From assembly GCA_023129535.1 (NCBI GenBank), contig JAGMBW010000137.1, positions 1-35,934 of the forward strand: 35,934 nt of DNA, given 5' to 3'. The stretch is from Desulfobacterales bacterium (GTDB lineage Bacteria; Desulfobacterota; Desulfobacteria; Desulfobacterales; C00003060). The position numbers and the translations under genes are program-made. Within the stretch, counting starts at the first letter, position 1; each line of letters begins with the position of its first letter. A model generated the notes under the pieces. That model made no database searches. It was not told where the DNA came from and saw only the letters and a list, made by a program, of their open reading frames with translations. Of the stretch, positions 31,466 through 35,934 are shown in pieces.

Positions 31466-32320
31466 TCACGCCTTGACCAGAGCGCGCAGCCGCTCTAAAT
31501 TCAAGCGATCGTAGTCCACAGGCCCCTTTCCCTTAGGCGTCTCCAGGATCTTGGGAAGGGCTTTTAGCCGCGGGTCGTTCATGATGAAGCGGAAGGCATC
31601 CATCCCAATGGCTCCCTCCCCGATGTGCTCGTGTCGATCGACCCGGCTCCCCAGGCCCTTTTTCGCATCATTTACATGTATTACACAAAGACGGTCAAGA
31701 CCTATGACTCTGTCAAAGGCCCGCATGGTTTCCTGGTAAGCCCTTTTCGTGCGAAGGTCATATCCTGCCGCAAAGACGTGGCAGGTATCAAGACAAAACC
31801 CGATCTTCCCTTTGGCCTTAACTCCATTAAAAATATGGGCGAGTTGCTCAAAGGTATAGCCCAGATTCGACCCCTGCCCGGCTGTCGTCTCAAGCAGAAG
31901 ATGAGAGGCGGCATCGGGAACGTCCTCAAACACCTTGTTGATTCCCTCTGCAATACAGGACAAGCCCTCATCTTCTCCTGTTCCCATGTGGGAGCCCGGG
32001 TGCATAATCACATAGGGTATGCTCAACCGAGATGACCGTACAAGCTCATGCTCAAGCGCCTTTATGGACCTTTCATATTTGCTCTCTTCAGGCGAGGCTA
32101 AGTTGATCAGATAGGAACTATGCGAGCAGACCGACTTTACACCACTCTGCTCTCTTGCAACATCGAAATGCTCAATATCCTGGTCAGTCAGAATTCGTTC
32201 CTTCCAGGTGCTGGCATTCTTTGTGAATATCTGCAAAGCGGTGCACCCGTAATCATGGGCGGTAAATAGAGCCTTATGCAGGCCGCCTGCAATAGAAAAA
32301 TGGGCGCCGAGGAGAACCAT
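31466..32320 (-). CDS. nfo: Endonuclease IV (AP endonuclease)
   Basis: A 284-residue base-excision repair enzyme that nicks DNA 5' of abasic sites with a three-metal centre. Signature motifs in order: LLGAHFSIAGGLHKAL, IPYVIMHPGSHMGTGED, LLLETTAGQGSNLGYTFEQL, GFCLDTCHVFAAGYDL, HVNDAKKGLGSRVDRHEHIG and EGAIG. The start is set at the ATG giving MVLLGAHFS, normal for the family; the track starts 25 codons earlier at 32395. An ATG nine codons upstream of my choice is possible. Divergent from the smr-rsmG gene with an 80-base spacer. Confidence 0.95.
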   Translation of the reverse strand: MVLLGAHFSIAGGLHKALFTAHDYGCTALQIFTKNASTWKERILTDQDIEHFDVAREQSGVKSVCSHSSYLINLASPEESKYERSIKALEHELVRSSRLSIPYVIMHPGSHMGTGEDEGLSCIAEGINKVFEDVPDAASHLLLETTAGQGSNLGYTFEQLAHIFNGVKAKGKIGFCLDTCHVFAAGYDLRTKRAYQETMRAFDRVIGLDRLCVIHVNDAKKGLGSRVDRHEHIGEGAIGMDAFRFIMNDPRLKALPKILETPKGKGPVDYDRLNLERLRALVKA

Positions 32321-32400
32321 TTGGTGATCTTGACCCCGTCTTTTCATTTGTGGTGGTGGTTGGCTTGTTTTTTTGGCGAAAAAGGGTATTCTCACAATCC

Positions 32401-33438
32401 ATGCAGAATCGTCCTGACAATAGCGATGATAAAGAACCTGTCAAGGTCCCGATCGAGGATGTTCTGGATCTGCACACCTTTGCTCCGAAAGAGATACCCA
32501 GCTTGTTGAAAGAATATCTGAACGCCTGCCAGACGGCCCAAATCTATTCTGTAAGGATTATCCACGGCAAAGGCAAGGGCTTTCTGAGAAACCGGGTTCG
32601 CGGTTTGCTCAAGAATCTGCCCGTGGTGGCCTCGTTTTCGGACGCTCCGCCGAGTGCCGGGGCCTGGGGCGCCACCATCGTTGAACTGACGAAAGAGATC
32701 GACTTTGAGTCACCAGAATGGGCTCACATCCTTGATGAGGGAGCAAAGGCCATGGGCGTGAGCCTGGGACGGTCTCAAATCGCGCAGTTTGCCATCCATG
32801 CCAAAGAAGTAATGGCGTGGAATCGATTCGTCAATCTGACGGCCATTACAGATCCGGTTGAGATTGCCGTAAAACAGTTTCTTGATACCCTGCCCCTCTT
32901 GCCTTTCATCCCTCCAGGCTCATGGCTCCTGGACATCGGTTCTGGAGCTGGATTTCCCGGCATTCCCCTGAAAATCTTGCGCCCAGATCTGCACCTCTTG
33001 CTGATCGATGCCTCAAGGAAGAAGGTTAGCTTCGAGAGGTATATGATAAAAACGCTCGGCCTTAAAGATATCGAAGCCCGTCATATCCGTGCTGAAGAAC
33101 TGCTAACCGAGCTTCAGACCACCCCCACCCAAACCCTCCCCCTTCAAGGGGGAGGGCAGGGAGGGGGTAAAGGCCAATTACGGCCGTATGACGTCATTGT
33201 ATCAAAGGCCGTTTCAAAGCTGAAAGGATTTCTCGAACAGGCCATTCCGTTACTCCGTTCGCCAGGTATCATGATTGCCATGAAGGGAAGGTCAGTGGAG
33301 GCCGAACTTGAAGCCGTACGTTCAAAAATTGAGGCCGAGGGCCTCACTCTCACCGTAAGAAAATACCGGCTTCCTCACCTTGATATCGAAAGATCCCTGG
33401 TTGTTTTGAGCAATGCTCCCATAAAGGTATTGGAGTAA
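32401..33438 (+). CDS. rsmG: Smr domain fused to 16S rRNA m7G527 methyltransferase RsmG
   Basis: One 345-residue ORF with two domains. Residues about 15-98 are an Smr domain: VLDLHTFAPKEIPSLLKEYL with the DLH motif, VRIIHGKGKGFLRNRV, then GAWGATIVEL. Smr domains bind or nick nucleic acid. Residues about 105-345 are RsmG/GidB, which methylates G527 of 16S rRNA: MAWNRFVNLTAITDPVEIAV, the SAM site LLDIGSGAGFPGIPLKIL, LIDASRKKVSF and VIVSKAVSKLKGFLEQ. Residues 240-258 (TTPTQTLPLQGGGQGGGKG) are foreign to RsmG and encoded by a palindromic repeat. The ATG at 32401 starts a charged linker; the track's earlier start adds an unlikely hydrophobic leader. No mnmG is next to it. Confidence 0.88.
   Translation: MQNRPDNSDDKEPVKVPIEDVLDLHTFAPKEIPSLLKEYLNACQTAQIYSVRIIHGKGKGFLRNRVRGLLKNLPVVASFSDAPPSAGAWGATIVELTKEIDFESPEWAHILDEGAKAMGVSLGRSQIAQFAIHAKEVMAWNRFVNLTAITDPVEIAVKQFLDTLPLLPFIPPGSWLLDIGSGAGFPGIPLKILRPDLHLLLIDASRKKVSFERYMIKTLGLKDIEARHIRAEELLTELQTTPTQTLPLQGGGQGGGKGQLRPYDVIVSKAVSKLKGFLEQAIPLLRSPGIMIAMKGRSVEAELEAVRSKIEAEGLTLTVRKYRLPHLDIERSLVVLSNAPIKVLE
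33117..33172 (+). repeat. Palindromic repeat inserted in frame within rsmG
   Basis: Contains CCCTCCCCCTT-C-AAGGGGGAGGG (33134-33156), a perfect 11-bp inverted repeat flanked by CCCCCACCCAAA and GCAGGGAGGGGG. This PTLPLQGGGQGGG-encoding motif is typical of dispersed intergenic repeats I recall from many bacteria. Here its length keeps the reading frame open, adding 19 residues between a helix and the next strand of RsmG. Confidence 0.75.
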
Positions 33439-33835
33439 TGGAGTATTGGAGTATTGGAGTGATGTGATTCCACGACGGTTCCCCTACCTGCGGGGCGAAG
33501 CCCCCCCTGCATGCGGAAAACCTCCCCAGATCCTTTTCCTCTCATTTATCGCCTTACTCCTCTTTCTGGGTTGCAAGTGTTGAATTTATTCTGTGATTAC
33601 AATCAGATAGCACTCAGTTGTCTGCTGCGACAAGGAGTTGAATCGTATTGGCACAGAGATTGCCGCTATCCTTGAGCAGGATAAGAAGAAAGGTAACTTC
33701 AGACCTCGTTAAGTGGTTAAGTAGTTGTTCTCGTTTGTTTTTGTACAGTTTGCATGAAAATTGGACACTCGTAGAATTCAGGAATTCAGGAATTTCAGAA
33801 CTCCTGACCTCTGGCGAATAACTAACTGATTTTAC
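33439..33835. other. Spacer with GGAGTATT repeats and a possible gene remnant
   Basis: Directly after rsmG, TGGAGTAATGGAGTATTGGA repeats with a 9-base period. GGGGC-GAA-GCCCC at 33492-33504 forms a hairpin without a T-tract. At about 33624-33710 the plus strand encodes DKELNRIGTEIAAILEQDKK KGNFRPR before a stop; this looks like the end of a lost gene, family unknown. GAATTCAGGAATTCAGGAAT at 33775-33795 is a short tandem repeat. Confidence 0.4.
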
Positions 33836-33864
33836 TTGACAGGGGTGAAAATATAGCGTAAAAT
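33836..33864 (+). promoter_or_regulatory. Strong sigma70-type promoter of the transposase-like gene
   Basis: TTGACA, 17-base spacer, TAAAAT: a near-consensus promoter ending 30 bases before the GTG start. The ribosome site GGAGG follows at 33881. Confidence 0.7.
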
Positions 33865-33893
33865 GGAATGCAACAAATAAGGAGGTATTTGCT

Positions 33894-35934
33894 GTGCTTC
33901 AAAGCTATATTCCATTCCTTCCAGAGGGTGCCAAACCAATAAACAACCATGTGGCGATTTATCGTCATGATGAAAAAATTGAATTTTTTACAGCATCAGG
34001 TCCAATCTACTCCTGTCAAGAAAGTGATCTGTATGGACTTCGGCTGGCTCAAGGGATTATCGTCACACAGACAACAACAACTCCAGCCGAATTTGCCAAA
34101 GCATTAAATATTAACAGAACCACTGTTTATCGAAACCTTAACAGATATCAACAAGATGGGCCTGCTGCCCTGATCATCGATAAAAAAAGTAATCGAAAAG
34201 CATACAAACTTAACGGAACGGCTAACCGCCAGGTACAAACACTTCTTAACAAAGGCTATTCTTTAAAAGCCGCGGCAAAGCAAGCCGGTATCACTGAAGG
34301 CTGTATCCGCTATGCAATAAAGAAAGGCACGATAGTAAAGAAAAAACAACCGGATGAGAAACCGGAGCCACACCAGAAACTTAAAAGTGCTTCAGAGCGC
34401 TCAACAGAAGATAATAACTGTGCCATCGGGATTGCTGCCAAACGCGAAGCAGAACGTGCGCTGGCAAGCACCGGCAAAATAATTGAGGCAACTCCTCATT
34501 TTAGCGCCATCGAAGGGGTTCGACATGGTGGTGTGCTGCTGGCACTGCCGGCATTAGCAAGAGTTGGCCTTTTGGAAGCCGGAAGAAAAGCATACGGCGT
34601 TCTTCATAAAGGCTTTTATGGCTTACAGTCGGTTTTGCTGACCCTATCGTTTATGGCTCTTTTGAGGATCAAAACGCCTGAACAGTTGAAAAGGTGCAAT
34701 CCCGGCGAACTGGGCATTGTTTTGGGCCTTGATCGCGCACCTGAGGTAAAGACGCTGAGAAAAAAGCTGAAGGAGATGGGATTACGCAATAAAGCCGGTG
34801 AGTTTATATCATTTTTATCTAAGAGATGGGTTGATCAAGATAAAGATGTAATCGGATTCGCATATATCGATGGTCATGTACGTCCCTATAATGGCCGTAA
34901 GCATAAGCTGCCTAAGACCCATGTTGCCAGAAGACGTCTTTGCATGCCTGCAACGACTGATTTTTGGATAAATGACGCAAAATGTGAACCATTATTTTTT
35001 GTAACAGCGGAAGCCAATGATAGCCTGTTGTCGATGCTCGAGAAAGAAGTTATTCCGGAATTGAAAAAACTTGCTGGAAAAGGGAACAGAGTAACACTGG
35101 TTTTCGATCGTGAAGGGTGGAGCCCCAAATCTTTTGAGAGATGGTTTAAAGCAGATATTGATGTCATCACTTATCGTAAGGGCAACTATGATCCATGGCC
35201 TGAAGATTGTTTTATTGAAGTTGAAAGCCATGTCCGAGGTAAAGCTGTAAAGTATTTACTCGGAGAACGCAGCATTAAAATAAATAAGAATTTCTGGCTA
35301 CGAGAGGTCAGGCGACTGTGTGACGATGGACATCAGACATCGATAACAACCACCCGGCAGGACCTTAATTGTGAACAGGTTGCGCGACGAATGTTTTTCC
35401 GATGGAACCAGGAAAACTTTTTCCGTTATATGCGTGAGGAATATGCACTTGATCATCTTGTAACAAATGACGTTGAGCCTGCTGATGTAGAGCGCTTGGT
35501 GCCGAATCCCGAAAAAAAAGAAAAAAGGAAACTGATAAAAAGATTCAAACGGGAAGTTGAGAAGCTAAAAAAAGAGTATGGGGACAAAGCTTTTCAAAAT
35601 GATGAAACGCGCCATCCTACCATGAGGGGCTTTAATATTGCAAATTCTGATTATAAGAAGAAGGTAGTCAAACTTGAAAAAGAAATCGAACAATTAAAAA
35701 TCGACCTGAAACAAATACCTGATAAAATAGCTGTAAAACATTTACTGGCTCAGCACGAAATTGTTCGTCTTGAAACTGAGCGTAAAATGTTTACTGATGG
35801 GGTTAAAATGATTTGCTATCGTGCCGAGACCTGCTTGCTTAATCTTATAGCGCCCTTCTTTGCCCGCAATAATGACGAAGGCCGTGCCTTTTTAAAAAGT
35901 GTTTTTCAGCAACCGGCAGATATAATACCGGACA
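33894..35934 (+). CDS. DDE transposase-like protein, incomplete at the window edge
   Basis: Not in the ORF track because it has no stop inside the window; 680 codons are open from a GTG with GGAGG eight bases upstream. The N-terminal part has helix-turn-helix segments (ALNINRTTVYRNLNRYQQDG, SLKAAAKQAGITEGCIRYAI). A core follows with D326 in FAYIDGHVRPYNGRKHK, D405 in VTLVFDREGWSPKSFERWFK and E507 in FRWNQENFFRYMREEYALDH, a spacing consistent with an RNase H-type DDE catalytic triad. A lysine-rich coiled region (EKKEKRKLIKRFKREVEKLK) and a further helical domain follow. It resembles large putative transposases of Desulfobacterota. I cannot assign the IS family; the terminal repeats are not identified. 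Confidence 0.75.
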   Translation, partial: MLQSYIPFLPEGAKPINNHVAIYRHDEKIEFFTASGPIYSCQESDLYGLRLAQGIIVTQTTTTPAEFAKALNINRTTVYRNLNRYQQDGPAALIIDKKSNRKAYKLNGTANRQVQTLLNKGYSLKAAAKQAGITEGCIRYAIKKGTIVKKKQPDEKPEPHQKLKSASERSTEDNNCAIGIAAKREAERALASTGKIIEATPHFSAIEGVRHGGVLLALPALARVGLLEAGRKAYGVLHKGFYGLQSVLLTLSFMALLRIKTPEQLKRCNPGELGIVLGLDRAPEVKTLRKKLKEMGLRNKAGEFISFLSKRWVDQDKDVIGFAYIDGHVRPYNGRKHKLPKTHVARRRLCMPATTDFWINDAKCEPLFFVTAEANDSLLSMLEKEVIPELKKLAGKGNRVTLVFDREGWSPKSFERWFKADIDVITYRKGNYDPWPEDCFIEVESHVRGKAVKYLLGERSIKINKNFWLREVRRLCDDGHQTSITTTRQDLNCEQVARRMFFRWNQENFFRYMREEYALDHLVTNDVEPADVERLVPNPEKKEKRKLIKRFKREVEKLKKEYGDKAFQNDETRHPTMRGFNIANSDYKKKVVKLEKEIEQLKIDLKQIPDKIAVKHLLAQHEIVRLETERKMFTDGVKMICYRAETCLLNLIAPFFARNNDEGRAFLKSVFQQPADIIPD

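Overview
The window looks like a chromosomal piece of an anaerobic deltaproteobacterium (Desulfobacterota, sulfate-reducer-like). This is inferred from a DnaA with the LFLLSKTGLGKS type of Walker A, a minimal SufC-SufB pair, a GlcD/D-lactate dehydrogenase-type flavoprotein, a class III cytochrome c remnant, CcmF, and a gene that appears to encode a selenoprotein. I saw no rRNA, tRNA or CRISPR array. Functions rest on motifs recognised by eye; no database search was run.

Layout. 0-10 kb is mostly core genes separated by unusual repeats: a stand-alone receiver protein; a divergent dnaA overlapping a glcD-like gene (both minus); pdxA (plus); a four-helix-bundle (23S rRNA intervening-sequence type) gene wrapped in inverted GCGCATAGGGC arrays; a two-domain C_GCAxxG_C_C redox protein whose first domain is opened by an in-frame TGA read here as selenocysteine; a truncated hexapeptide acyltransferase; and ccmF. 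10.3-12.1 kb holds a YcaO-TPR protein. 13.2-15.1 kb holds sufC-sufB for Fe-S cluster assembly.

From about 12.2 to 28 kb, apart from suf, the window is an accessory zone of defence and toxin-antitoxin genes, many decayed: RHH/RelE; an RHH - DNA methylase - HEPN module bracketed by about 140-bp direct repeats; a PIN-like protein; a repeat-rich protein split by one in-frame amber codon; a truncated zeta-like kinase with its small partner; a PglX (BREX-type methylase) 3' remnant; a PD-(D/E)XK fragment; DUF1877; N-formylglutamate amidohydrolase; a GIY-YIG nuclease; and an intact TumA-like antitoxin beside an internally deleted TumE-like toxin.

28-33.4 kb is housekeeping again: divergent serA and serC for serine synthesis, a half-size GDT1/UPF0016 transporter, endonuclease IV, and a fusion of an Smr domain to the 16S rRNA methyltransferase RsmG, with a palindromic repeat inserted in frame inside the RsmG part. 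The right edge carries a DDE transposase-like gene with a strong promoter, running off the window and absent from the ORF track.

The most interesting items are the candidate selenoprotein (TGA aligns without gaps to the Cys of its own second domain and is followed by a SECIS-like hairpin), the repeat-wrapped four-helix-bundle cassette and its apparently empty copy near 10.2 kb, and the methylase-HEPN module.
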